Shown: piece by piece, positions 29,882-38,755 of the stretch
How the letters are laid out: each line of letters begins with the position of its first letter
How positions within the stretch are numbered: position 1 is the first letter of the stretch
Assembly (NCBI RefSeq): GCF_025515275.1
Contig: NZ_JAOPFU010000019.1
Coordinates: 1-64,000, forward strand
Length of the DNA: 64,000 nucleotides
Direction: 5' to 3'
From: Catenovulum sp. 2E275
Lineage (GTDB): Bacteria; Pseudomonadota; Gammaproteobacteria; Enterobacterales; Alteromonadaceae
Program-made: the position numbers and the translations under genes
Notes under the pieces: generated by a model
The model's database searches: none
What the model was told of the DNA's origin: nothing
What the model saw: only the letters and a program-made list of their open reading frames with translations

Positions 29882-32509
29882 TTAACCTGTATTACGTAAA
29901 CCTGTTGCAACACCGGCAATACTCACCATTAACGCACGTTCAAGATGATATTCCAGTTCGTCACTTTCAACTGCACGCGCACGATTTAACAGTTCAACCT
30001 GTAATAAATGTAACGGCTCTAAATAGAAAGCTCGGATTTGCATTGACTCTTTGCTGGCTGCATCATTTTGCATTACTTCGTTTTGATCCAACAATTTAAG
30101 TAATAAATCATTACTTGCTGCTAGTTCTTCACGTAAGTTTTGCCCAAAATATTTCAGCTCTTGTGGTACTAAAGTTTCATCATATAAAGCTGCAATATGC
30201 TGATCAGCTTTCATAAATACCATTTCAAGCATAGATAAACGTGAAGCAAAGAAAGGCCATTGAGATTTCATTTCTTTCATCACAGGTAAATGGCCATTAT
30301 CAATAGCTGATTGGAATGCGCGCATAACACCTAACCAAGATGGCAATACCAATCGGTTTTGTGCCCATGCAAAAATCCAAGGAATAGCACGTAAACTTTC
30401 AACGCCACCATTTGGTTTACGTTTAGAAGGACGGCTACCTAATGGTAATTTAGATAATTCTAACTCTGGTGTTGCACTACGGAAATAAGCAACAAAGTTT
30501 GGATCGTCACGCACCACTGAACGATAGTTATCACGGGCTTTAGCAGCCATTTCTGTCATCACTTCGCGCCACTCATTTTGTGGTGCCGGAGGCGGTAACA
30601 TTAAGGCTTCTAAAATTGCACTGGCATATAAACCAAAACTACGTTGTGCTAAAGGCTCAGTACCAAATTTGTAACGGATAGTTTCGCCTTGTTCTGTTAC
30701 CCGTAAACCACCTAAACAAGATCCCGGCGGTTGCGATAAAATAGCGCCATGAGCTGGTAAACCACCACGCCCAATTGTACCACCACGTCCGTGGAATAAA
30801 GTAAGGGTAACATTGTATTCATTAGCTAGATTAACTAAAGCTTCTTGCGACTGGTATTGTGCCCAACCTGCAGCTAATGCACCGGCATCTTTAGCAGAGT
30901 CTGAATAACCAATCATTACATACTGGTGGCTTTGAATAAATCCACGATACCAGTCAATGCTCAATAACTGAGTCATGCTGTCGTGCGCATTATTTAAGTC
31001 ATCTAATGTTTCAAATAATGGTGCAACTGGCATTGGCCATTTAATACCGCTTTCTTGCAATAATAAATGCACTTCTAATACGTCAGATGGCGAACGTGCC
31101 ATAGAAATAATATAAATCCCTAACGCATCTTCACTTTGCTGAGCAATTACATTACAGGTTTTAAGCACTTCTTCTACTTCGGCTGAAGGTTGCCAATGCC
31201 TTGGAATAAGCGGACGTTTTGAACTAAGTTCACGTAATAAAAACGCTTGTTTGTCTTGCTCTGACCAGTTTGAATAATCACCTAAGCCTAAATGGCGGGT
31301 AATTTCACTAAATACCTGATCATGTCGGTCTGAATCCTGACGGATATCCAATTTTAATAAGTGGATACCAAAACAATATGCACGGCGAATTGTATCGGCT
31401 AATAACCCATTAGCAATGCCCGCCATACCCATTTCAACTAATGACTTATAACAAACTTCAAGCGGCTGAGTTAATTCAACTTGTTTGTTAATCCAGTTAG
31501 CCTGATTAACCGACTCACCATTTAAGTAAGCATCAATTCCTTCGGTTGTCGCAACTAGTTTATTTTTTAATTCAGCTAACGCTGCGCGATACGGTTCACG
31601 CTGATCTTCACCAACATAATCAAATAATGCTTTTGAACCATCAGCCATTGATAATTCAACATATAAAGTGCTGATGTCATTTAAAAATAAGTTAGCAGCA
31701 CGTTGGCGAGCTAATAATAAAACTTTTTCTGTAACTTCTGAGGTTACAAACGGGTTACCGTCTCTATCACCACCCATCCACGAGGCAAAACGTACTAAGT
31801 TTGATTCAAGCGGTAACTCAATCCCAAATTTAGCCTGTAATTTTTCGCCTAAACCACGAATAAAGTTAGGAACAGCCTGCCATAATGAGTTTTCAATTAC
31901 TGAGAATCCCCACTGAGCTTCATCAACCGGTGTTGGGCGAGCTGCGCGAATTTCATCTGTATGCCAAGCCTGACTGATTAATTCAGCAATACGGGCTTCA
32001 ACCTGAGCTCGTTTTTTGTCTGATAATCCATCGATATGTAAATCAGATAAACACTCAGCTAATCGAGCATATTTATAAATTAAAGTACGGCGGGTTACTT
32101 CTGTTGGGTGGGCAGTTAAAACTAGCTCAATATCCAACACTTTAATCGCTTCTTCCAGCGACATTTGAGTTTTATCTACATTTTCAAGTTTGGCAAAAAA
32201 CTCAGCGACCGGATCTTTTTCGCTGAATGCAGCGACGGTATGCTCTTGCTCAGCCAAGTTAGCTAAATTCAAAAATTGAGAAAATGCACGACCAACCGTT
32301 AATAAATCTTTATCATCCATTTGTTTGAATAAAGATTGCAATGACTCAGTACAACCAGTATCACCTAAAGCCGATTTTTTGCCTTGTTTACGAATGGTTT
32401 CAATTCGCTCTAGCCATTCATCACCTAAGTGCTGTTGAATAATTTGGCCTAATTCGCTACCTAAATAACGAACTGTTTCCAATAAAGAATCATCGATTCC
32501 CTTTTGCAT
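29882..32509 (-). CDS. ppc: Phosphoenolpyruvate carboxylase
   Basis: Ppc adds bicarbonate to phosphoenolpyruvate to make oxaloacetate, replenishing the TCA cycle. At 875 residues it is near the E. coli length. The catalytic signatures are VLTAHPTEVTRRTL (about 135) and LFHGRGGTIGRGG (about 565), with MIGYSDSAKDAGALAA before the latter. The C-terminus ends in the conserved GVATGLRNTG. It is monocistronic, with its own terminator and about 600 bases of upstream DNA that contain a PdhR-like box. Confidence 0.98.
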   Translation of the reverse strand: MQKGIDDSLLETVRYLGSELGQIIQQHLGDEWLERIETIRKQGKKSALGDTGCTESLQSLFKQMDDKDLLTVGRAFSQFLNLANLAEQEHTVAAFSEKDPVAEFFAKLENVDKTQMSLEEAIKVLDIELVLTAHPTEVTRRTLIYKYARLAECLSDLHIDGLSDKKRAQVEARIAELISQAWHTDEIRAARPTPVDEAQWGFSVIENSLWQAVPNFIRGLGEKLQAKFGIELPLESNLVRFASWMGGDRDGNPFVTSEVTEKVLLLARQRAANLFLNDISTLYVELSMADGSKALFDYVGEDQREPYRAALAELKNKLVATTEGIDAYLNGESVNQANWINKQVELTQPLEVCYKSLVEMGMAGIANGLLADTIRRAYCFGIHLLKLDIRQDSDRHDQVFSEITRHLGLGDYSNWSEQDKQAFLLRELSSKRPLIPRHWQPSAEVEEVLKTCNVIAQQSEDALGIYIISMARSPSDVLEVHLLLQESGIKWPMPVAPLFETLDDLNNAHDSMTQLLSIDWYRGFIQSHQYVMIGYSDSAKDAGALAAGWAQYQSQEALVNLANEYNVTLTLFHGRGGTIGRGGLPAHGAILSQPPGSCLGGLRVTEQGETIRYKFGTEPLAQRSFGLYASAILEALMLPPPAPQNEWREVMTEMAAKARDNYRSVVRDDPNFVAYFRSATPELELSKLPLGSRPSKRKPNGGVESLRAIPWIFAWAQNRLVLPSWLGVMRAFQSAIDNGHLPVMKEMKSQWPFFASRLSMLEMVFMKADQHIAALYDETLVPQELKYFGQNLREELAASNDLLLKLLDQNEVMQNDAASKESMQIRAFYLEPLHLLQVELLNRARAVESDELEYHLERALMVSIAGVATGLRNTG

Positions 32510-32910
32510 AACAAACCTCTTTATAAAGTTGATTTACCGGTGTTCATACCTAAACCACTTCAAATCACGCATTGAGCGAGAAGTAACTTAGCTATAACCT
32601 GTGCCGATGTTGTTTTTTAATAACCATTATCTAACGCAATAGCGTTAAACATCAATGACAAAACTATAATTTACTATCATCTGTTTATCAGGCTATCAAA
32701 TCAAGTTAACTAAAACTAGCATATTGGTAAGACCAAATCACCACACAAAACCAATTTTTGTATTAATTTCGCAAAAAAACGGCTTAAACGAACAAAAAAC
32801 AAACAATTAAGCTTAAAAAATAAAATATAAAAACGCCTTGACCAAAGCTATAAAAAATCACAAACTAAATCCGAACCGTTTTTAAGAGCTAACTGGTAAG
32901 CAATATAACA
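32510..32910. other. Divergent intergenic region upstream of ppc
   Basis: About 400 bases without a gene lie between ppc (minus) and the small leader ORF (plus). It holds a PdhR-like palindrome at 32723-32737. On the minus strand a TATAGT hexamer (near 32666-32661) could be the ppc -10. The stretch 32740-32880 is very A-rich and otherwise featureless. Confidence 0.5.
32723..32737. promoter_or_regulatory. PdhR-like operator upstream of ppc
   Basis: ATTGGTAAGACCAAA contains the palindrome TTGGT-AAG-ACCAA. It differs at one base from the PdhR consensus I remember (ATTGGTAAGACCAAT). PdhR is a pyruvate-responsive GntR-family repressor. The site is about 214 bases upstream of the ppc start; no pdhR gene is in the window. 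Confidence 0.65.
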
Positions 32911-32997
32911 ATGCAAACTTTATTGATTAATGTAAAACCTCGTAATGTGATTTGGAATGTGCGTAATGCGCGCATGCCAAGATATTGCTGTGGTTAA
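32911..32997 (+). CDS. Candidate leader peptide upstream of the EamA transporter
   Basis: This 28-codon ORF begins MQTLLINVKP and ends MPRYCCG. It carries four Arg codons (32941, 32962, 32971, 32980), four Asn codons and a Cys-Cys pair before the final Gly. Its last codons overlap an arm (32988-32995) that can pair with the 5' arm of the terminator at 33018. That is the same layout as leuL in this window. The ribosome site is weak (GGTAAG about 13 bases upstream). Translation is not proven, and I do not recognise the peptide. Confidence 0.55.
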   Translation: MQTLLINVKPRNVIWNVRNARMPRYCCG

Positions 32998-33027
32998 ATC
33001 AAACTCTTAAAACGATTAAAGCCGCAG
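32988..33027 (+). promoter_or_regulatory. Possible antiterminator helix
   Basis: CTGTGGTT (32988-32995) can pair with AGCCGCAG (33020-33027) over 8 positions with two G-U pairs. This excludes the terminator stem. The 5' arm is the end of the leader ORF, so a ribosome at the stop codon would block it. Confidence 0.5.
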
Positions 33028-33050
33028 CCAAAAACACTGCGGCTTTTTTG
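33018..33050 (+). terminator. Terminator/attenuator before the EamA gene
   Basis: A perfect 10-bp stem, AAAGCCGCAG (33018-33027) with CTGCGGCTTT (33037-33046), has a 9-base loop. A T run continues through TTTTTTGTTTTT. It lies 59 bases before the EamA start and 20 bases after the leader ORF, with no other gene that it could end on this strand. Confidence 0.9.
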
Positions 33051-33108
33051 TTTTTACCGCAGTATTTTTGGCTAAAAAATCCAAGTATCGGAGATTAAGG
33101 AAGCCAAA

Positions 33109-34020
33109 ATGCAATTCAATCCAAAAATAAGCAGTGCTTATACCGCTGTTGTATTAATTTGGTCCACTACCCCACTCGCTATTGTTTGGAGCAGCGCCAG
33201 CATGCATCCTATTTTAGCTGTGGCTATTCGTATGTTAATTGCGTTAATTATCGGCTTTGTATTGATTCGTCTATTACGCATTCCTATGCCGTTTAATAAA
33301 ATCAGCCTTCGCCTTTATAGCTACTCTGCCATTGGGGTGTTTGGTGGTATGGCGTTTAGCTATTTGGCTACTTGGTATATAAAATCTGGACTAATTTCTC
33401 TTATTTTTGGATTAGCGCCGATTTTATCTGGCTTAGCAGGGCAAAAAATACTAAGCGAAAAACCTTTCAGCGCCATTCGCTGGTTGGCATTAATAATTTG
33501 TTTGGTTGGGCTGGGAATTATTTTTAAAGATGCCTTAACAACAGATAATCATACATGGCTTGGCATTGTCTGCGTATTAATCGCAGTCAGTTTGTTTAGC
33601 ATTAGCGGCGTTATGGTCAAAACCGTGATTATCAGCATTCACCCAATGGCGACTACGATTGGTGCGTTGTTATTATCTGTCCCGTTATTTTTTGTATTAT
33701 GGTTAATAATGGGTGCACAAATTGATATTAACCAGTGGCAAGCAAAATCACTTTACGCAATTATCTATTTGGGAATTTTTGGGTCTTTAGTTGGTTTTAT
33801 TTGTTATTACTATGTATTACAAAAACTAAATGCCTCAAGCGTTGCACTGGTTACTTTAATTACGCCGGTTGTTGCCTTAATTTTAGGTAACCAGCTTAAT
33901 AACGAGCCAATTTCGGTGTATTTAATGTTAGGTGCTATCGCAATTTTAGCCGGACTCAGCCTATATTTATGGGGTGATAAACTGCTAAGACTCAGCCAAA
34001 TTAACACTAAGCCTTTGTGA
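33109..34020 (+). CDS. EamA/DMT-family transporter
   Basis: The 303-residue membrane protein has about ten hydrophobic segments arranged as two EamA repeats (about 10-140 and 150-290). The second repeat has the typical GxxGSLVGFICYYYVLQKLNASSVALVTLITPVVALILG pattern (described, not quoted in full). DMT exporters move amino acids, metabolites or drugs, and the substrate cannot be read from the sequence. AAGGA precedes the ATG. An intrinsic terminator and a short ORF upstream imply control by transcription attenuation. It ends at a bidirectional terminator. Confidence 0.9.
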   Translation: MQFNPKISSAYTAVVLIWSTTPLAIVWSSASMHPILAVAIRMLIALIIGFVLIRLLRIPMPFNKISLRLYSYSAIGVFGGMAFSYLATWYIKSGLISLIFGLAPILSGLAGQKILSEKPFSAIRWLALIICLVGLGIIFKDALTTDNHTWLGIVCVLIAVSLFSISGVMVKTVIISIHPMATTIGALLLSVPLFFVLWLIMGAQIDINQWQAKSLYAIIYLGIFGSLVGFICYYYVLQKLNASSVALVTLITPVVALILGNQLNNEPISVYLMLGAIAILAGLSLYLWGDKLLRLSQINTKPL

Positions 34021-34037
34021 TCTTAGCGATATACCCA

Positions 34038-34075
34038 AAATAACCACTGACATCTTAACCCGTCAGTGGTTATTT
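34038..34075. terminator. Bidirectional terminator between EamA and lipoprotein genes
   Basis: A perfect 14-bp stem, AAATAACCACTGAC (34038-34051) with GTCAGTGGTTATTT (34062-34075), has a 10-base loop. It separates two converging genes. Confidence 0.9.
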
Positions 34076-34121
34076 ATTGATTAGATTTTTGCTTTCTATT
34101 ATTAGCTTTACACTGTTATAA

Positions 34122-35126
34122 CTATTGAGCAATTAAGCTATTGCCTTGTCCATCATCTAAAATCAAAGTACCGTTTTCAATTTTAAACCGATTAACTTCC
34201 CCTAATATGGTTAAAAACCGGGATTCTTGCTCAGCGAGTTCGGCTGAAAGACAGGCTCTTTTGGTAACCGCAATCGTCGATAAATGAACTTCTGGGGCTG
34301 TGGCTTGATAATCAGCAGTATATTGATTACAACCAGCACTGCCATAAATTTTCTGCTCAGAAAAATTTACGGTGACTTTAGTATTTTCCATAATATTCAT
34401 ATTATTAATTTGCGCAACATACCACTGCGAGTTAGACAACTTATTGTTTGCCTGGGCATCATCTACCAACTGGCAGCTTTCTTTAGTGCCATCTACCACT
34501 AACATAGCGCCATCGCCTTTAAGCCAAAAATCAATTTTTGGCATACCTTGTTGCTCTAACTGGTATTTTTCGCCAGATGCAGCAACCACTCGATTTAGTT
34601 GATAAGGTGTCTGGTTTAAAACCAACTCAAGTTGATTATTTAATTGGCTTACTTTAATTAAATGCTCACCGCACTGATAATTTAAAACTACCGGATTACC
34701 TGTATTAGATTGCTCGGGTGCTCGCACCTTAACTAATCTCAATAATCCTAAATCCTGTTCAGTGACTCGAGTATCTATTGGATAAACTGTATCTGTTGTC
34801 CACAGTAATTTACCCTCATTGCTTTTTATTACTGCTCTCACTGAATAAATGCCGTTTACCCTAATTTGTTTACTGGCAAAATTTAATTCAAACGCAACTG
34901 GAACTTGCTGCTGTTTTAAATCAATTTTTTGCTCAGCGATTAACTCAGCTTTTTTATCAGCGATAGATACATCGTATAAACTAATAATTGCATGACTGTT
35001 TGGTGTTAAAGCAATGCGCTCCAAATAACCAATTTTACCGGTTACGCTGGCTTGCGGTTCACTTTGCTGACAAGCTGCTGTTAAGGTAATCAGCAAGCCC
35101 AACAAAAACACGTTAAAAGTTCTCAT
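34122..35126 (-). CDS. Three-domain lipoprotein: YbaY-like, MliC-like and META
   Basis: From the ATG at 35126 the product has 334 residues. AAGGAG lies 7 bases upstream; the longer frame to 35162 would bury the signal. The lipobox is LTAAC (Cys near 19). Domain 1 (about 28-125) is YbaY/YscW-like (GKIGYLERIALTPN, SIADKKAELI). Domain 2 (about 140-225) resembles MliC, the C-type lysozyme inhibitor (LNYQCGEHLIKV, YQLEQQG). Domain 3 (about 230-334) is META (NSQWYVAQINN, GSAGCNQYTADYQ, TKRACLSAELAEQE). It is probably an outer-membrane or periplasmic envelope-stress protein. Whether the MliC part inhibits lysozyme is not known. Confidence 0.85.
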   Translation of the reverse strand: MRTFNVFLLGLLITLTAACQQSEPQASVTGKIGYLERIALTPNSHAIISLYDVSIADKKAELIAEQKIDLKQQQVPVAFELNFASKQIRVNGIYSVRAVIKSNEGKLLWTTDTVYPIDTRVTEQDLGLLRLVKVRAPEQSNTGNPVVLNYQCGEHLIKVSQLNNQLELVLNQTPYQLNRVVAASGEKYQLEQQGMPKIDFWLKGDGAMLVVDGTKESCQLVDDAQANNKLSNSQWYVAQINNMNIMENTKVTVNFSEQKIYGSAGCNQYTADYQATAPEVHLSTIAVTKRACLSAELAEQESRFLTILGEVNRFKIENGTLILDDGQGNSLIAQ

Positions 35127-35162
35127 TACTTCACTCCTTATGAAAAAACTATTTAACCTCAA

Positions 35163-35743
35163 CTCGGGTTAAGGTGTAATTCTAACCAATTGAGTTAATT
35201 AACTTTATAGCTCTAGTGGTTTCTAGCGAGCATTTTTTTGCGCGGTCAAGGCAAATTTACGCGTCAGTTAGCCTCGGCTTCAGTTCCAACATCGCTCTAC
35301 CTACCCCATCTATGGGGTCATATTGTAAGTGAATCGCAGTCCCCGTGAAAAAGGCCGTTTGAAACCTATTCATCAAACCGCGTCATTAAACCGAGCTGGG
35401 GTTATATATTTTATGCTAATTCAATTAATTTTGAATGCGAGTTTTTCAATGTGCTTTTGACCACTAGCGCACATTAAATAAAAGTATTTAACCTAGAGCA
35501 TGTTAGTGTTTAATGTGCCAATTTGGATTTTAGCTAAATGCTATTTAATCGAGGCCCAGCTTTTAAGACTCAATAGAGTAAGTTCAAAGGAGACAATAAA
35601 AGAGTAATAGCATTAAGAACGAACCCAAATGCTATTCGGCATTATTCAGAAAAATAAGGATGGAAGACAGAAAAGTCGCTTTGTAAGGCAATTTTATTTA
35701 CCTATATTTCCTATCAACATTAAAGACATACTAATTTCTTAAT
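35163..35743. other. Gene-free region between lipoprotein and VOC genes
   Basis: About 580 bases without an acceptable ORF. The part 35225-35400 is less A/T-rich than its surroundings and holds a compact palindrome ACCCCAT-CT-ATGGGGT at 35303-35318. The part 35410-35700 is ordinary A/T-rich DNA with AAAGGAGA at about 35587 but no start codon after it. It could hold a small RNA or a decayed element; I cannot identify either. Confidence 0.5.
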
Positions 35744-36148
35744 TTACGCCTGTGGTTTCAGCTCAACTGTATTGCCTTGCGGATCTGTTAAGTACACAGA
35801 TAAACCAAATCCTTGAGCACCATAACGGTTAACTGGTTCTGAGAAATTAAGGTTCTGCTGGTTTAAATAATCGCAAATATCATCGATTGAATTTGCTTCA
35901 ACTTGCAGGCAAAAGTGATCTAAATTAGGACTGGATAGATCCGGAGGGTTATCTGCCAATTTGCCCAGTTTGCTGTCATAGTCAACAATATCGATTAATG
36001 TATTACCCGCTCTTAATTGTGTTAACCCAAGCTCTGGCTCGGTTTCACGCTCAATATGACAACCAAGCTGCTGACAATAAAAATAAAGCATTTCATCGAG
36101 CTTGGTAGTACGCAATACAATATGATCTAAACCTGCAATTTTAAACAT
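35744..36148 (-). CDS. VOC/glyoxalase family protein
   Basis: The 134-residue protein has the two beta-alpha-beta-beta-beta modules of the VOC superfamily. GLDHIVLRTTKLDEMLYFY starts the first and LDHFCLQVEANSIDDI the second; metal-ligand candidates are His in LDHIVLR and LDHFCL and Glu in NTVELKP. It may be a small-molecule-binding protein, dioxygenase or lyase. Substrate is unknown. It lies 23 bases after the GH31 gene on the same strand, so it is the probable last gene of the starch-locus transcript, though a metabolic link is not evident. Confidence 0.88.
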   Translation of the reverse strand: MFKIAGLDHIVLRTTKLDEMLYFYCQQLGCHIERETEPELGLTQLRAGNTLIDIVDYDSKLGKLADNPPDLSSPNLDHFCLQVEANSIDDICDYLNQQNLNFSEPVNRYGAQGFGLSVYLTDPQGNTVELKPQA

Positions 36149-36171
36149 GACTTTCCCTCCGGCTCAGTAAC

Positions 36172-38685
36172 TTACTTAATCACAACAGAAAGCTGATCTA
36201 CTTGCCAGTTTAACTTAACCATAAGTTGCTTAGTATGCAAATTAAACCAAACAGCCGATTGAGCCGTTATAAATTGCTGGTAAGTATCCACTAAAGCTAA
36301 TGCCTGATCATTAATTGCAACCAGTTTTGGTTTAAAGGCATGGTGAATAATTAAATTTAAGCTTCTGGCATCCGGCATGTTTTGATAACCGGCATCTCCT
36401 TGCTCACGGGATAAATCCAACATCAGTTTAGATTCAGAGTTAGCTTTATTTAATTCAAAGCGACTGTTAAATAACAGTTTTTCATACATACCTTGATTAA
36501 ATGAGTCTGCGGTTTTGCCATCATCTTCGTACATAAAAGCAGAGGCTTTGGTCACGGTATCATCATGATAATAATGCAAAGTTAATTGCTCAGATGAATA
36601 GCTGGCAGCATTATTGACAGCGTCAACCATAGGTACAAAACTACCGGCTTTCACAAATGCAGGAATGCTTTCTATATTAATTGCCAACTTGTGTGTTTGA
36701 TTACCACTCAATTTTTGATCCGTGTAAAAATCAAACCAGATTCCCGCTGGTAGCTCTATTGACTTTTCCGTCACACCCGGCTCAATAACCGGAGAAACAA
36801 AAAAGGCATCCCCCCATAAATAATCGTAGCGATTATCTATATCTTTAATTTGCTCAGATGCAAAAAATAAAGGCTGCATTAAAGGTTTACCCGTTTGTGA
36901 GTTTTCAAATGCCATCGTATATAAATACGGCATTAACTGATAACGCAATTTAATTGACTGGCGGGTAATGTTTTGTACTTTTTCAGAATGAAAAACTGGC
37001 TCTGGAGCTACAGCTTCCTGTGCATGTGGGCGGTAGATTGGCTGAAAAACACCATATTGTAACCAGCGAATATAAAGCTCTTCATCCCAATTATCACCGG
37101 CAAAGCCCCCCAAATCAGAATGGGTGTAAGCCAACCCAAATAAACTCATTTGCAGTGATAATTCAACCTGAGGTTTTAATCCATCCCAGTTACGGCCAAC
37201 ATCGCCTGTCCACGGGATCATGCCAAAACGCTGGCTACCGGTAAAACCTGAGCGCATTAAAATAAACGGGCGTTTATTCGGATAATCCTGTTGATAATTC
37301 TGATATAAGGTTTTTGCCCATTCGTGACCATAAGCATTATGAATCGCATTAGCATTAACCGTTTTACCGTTAACTTGATGTAAAGCATCTGCCGGATGGA
37401 CCTCTGGCTCACCTAAATCGCCCCACCAGCCTTCAACACCTTGCTGCATTAAGTTGTGGTAAATATCCCAAAACCAGTCTTTAGCCTGAGGTTTAAAAAT
37501 GTCGATTAAACCTGTATTACCAAAATAAAAATCAAACGTTTTTGCCTGCCCAGAGCTATCCAGCGCAAGTATTTGATTATCTACTGCATCCTGCCATTTT
37601 TTACTGCTGGTTAAAATAAAAGGTTCGGTAATTAAAACGGTATTAATCCCGTCCTTTTTAAAATCAGCAATCATTTTTTCAGGGTTTGGAAAGGCGTTAT
37701 AATCCCAGTCCAAATTGCCCATGTGTCCCTGTACATCTTTACCAAACCAATATAAGTCAAAAATAATCGCATCAACCGGAAAATCATTTTGTTTAAATAA
37801 AGTTAGCGTCTCTCTTGCCTCTTGCTCAGTATGATAGCCAAAACGTGAGGCAATATAACCCAGCGCCCAACGTGGTGGCATTGGCTGGCGACCAGTAATT
37901 TTTGTATATTGATTGGTTAAATCTGCATAATTTTCAGCGCCAATAACCACATACGAAAGCCGACCTTGTTCAGCTTCAAATGATAAAATATCTGCCTTGG
38001 TTTTACCGATATCCAACCAGCCAGATGCTGGGTTATCAAACAAAATCATATATTGTTTGCTCGAATATACCGCTGGCAAACCATAATTCATTTGTTCAGA
38101 CTCAGCACCATAACCATAATGCGCTTTGTTGTATAAAGGCAGCCTGTAACCACGGCGATCCATCCCTAAAACCCGTTCACCGCCCCCTAAAATCTTCTCA
38201 TTTTGAGATAACTTAAACTCAACACCACGGGGTTTAGTTTTATGAGTTAACTGACCTGATTCTGCCGTATTTTCACCACCGGCAATAAAGCCATCGGCCT
38301 CGCTGACTAATAGTTTACCTTGTTGCAGATATTGAATTTTTAACGGTGATTTTTGAATCAATGCAGTTAACTGAGCGCTGTTAAATTTAAGCTCGGTTTG
38401 GTTTTGTTCAAGGGTCACAGCCACATCCTGAAAGGATTCCAGTAAGCTAAAAGAAGCATTAATTTGCGCTGAATTATCCGCTTTGGCTTTAAAACTTACC
38501 TCAACTGAGTAGTCGGTTAAATAATCTAACTTAATTTGCCCGTCATCGGTTTGAATAATTAAATTATCACCCGATATCTGATGTGAAATATATTCACGCG
38601 CATTAGCAACCTGACTAGAAAATAAAACAGCTAATGAGCTGAATAATACGGTTTGGCCAAACCGGCTTTTAAAAAACATAATCAT
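36172..38685 (-). CDS. Exported GH31 alpha-glucosidase or alpha-transglucosylase
   Basis: The 837-residue protein has a signal peptide (FFKSRFGQTVLFSSLAVLFSS...ANA, about 1-29). An N-terminal GH31 beta-sandwich precedes the catalytic barrel (about 265-620), and two beta-sandwich C-domains follow. The nucleophile Asp is in GWWGDLGEPE and the acid/base Asp in IPWTGDVGRNW. WGDLGEPE-type GH31 enzymes include the 4-alpha-glucosyltransferase of Cellvibrio, so transglucosylation is as likely as plain alpha-glucosidase. It should act on maltooligosaccharides in the periplasm or at the surface. The gap to the upstream amylase is 70 bases. Confidence 0.93.
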   Translation of the reverse strand: MIMFFKSRFGQTVLFSSLAVLFSSQVANAREYISHQISGDNLIIQTDDGQIKLDYLTDYSVEVSFKAKADNSAQINASFSLLESFQDVAVTLEQNQTELKFNSAQLTALIQKSPLKIQYLQQGKLLVSEADGFIAGGENTAESGQLTHKTKPRGVEFKLSQNEKILGGGERVLGMDRRGYRLPLYNKAHYGYGAESEQMNYGLPAVYSSKQYMILFDNPASGWLDIGKTKADILSFEAEQGRLSYVVIGAENYADLTNQYTKITGRQPMPPRWALGYIASRFGYHTEQEARETLTLFKQNDFPVDAIIFDLYWFGKDVQGHMGNLDWDYNAFPNPEKMIADFKKDGINTVLITEPFILTSSKKWQDAVDNQILALDSSGQAKTFDFYFGNTGLIDIFKPQAKDWFWDIYHNLMQQGVEGWWGDLGEPEVHPADALHQVNGKTVNANAIHNAYGHEWAKTLYQNYQQDYPNKRPFILMRSGFTGSQRFGMIPWTGDVGRNWDGLKPQVELSLQMSLFGLAYTHSDLGGFAGDNWDEELYIRWLQYGVFQPIYRPHAQEAVAPEPVFHSEKVQNITRQSIKLRYQLMPYLYTMAFENSQTGKPLMQPLFFASEQIKDIDNRYDYLWGDAFFVSPVIEPGVTEKSIELPAGIWFDFYTDQKLSGNQTHKLAINIESIPAFVKAGSFVPMVDAVNNAASYSSEQLTLHYYHDDTVTKASAFMYEDDGKTADSFNQGMYEKLLFNSRFELNKANSESKLMLDLSREQGDAGYQNMPDARSLNLIIHHAFKPKLVAINDQALALVDTYQQFITAQSAVWFNLHTKQLMVKLNWQVDQLSVVIK

Positions 38686-38755
38686 ATTGGCAATTGCCTT
38701 TTAAACATAAGAAAAAGATATTTCAAAAAATCGACTTAAAAAGCTAAATGGATTT

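Noticed and set aside
38688-38697. GGCAATTGCC palindrome before the GH31 gene as an operator
   Set aside because: It is in the ribosome-site region and is short; no second copy was seen at other genes of the locus.
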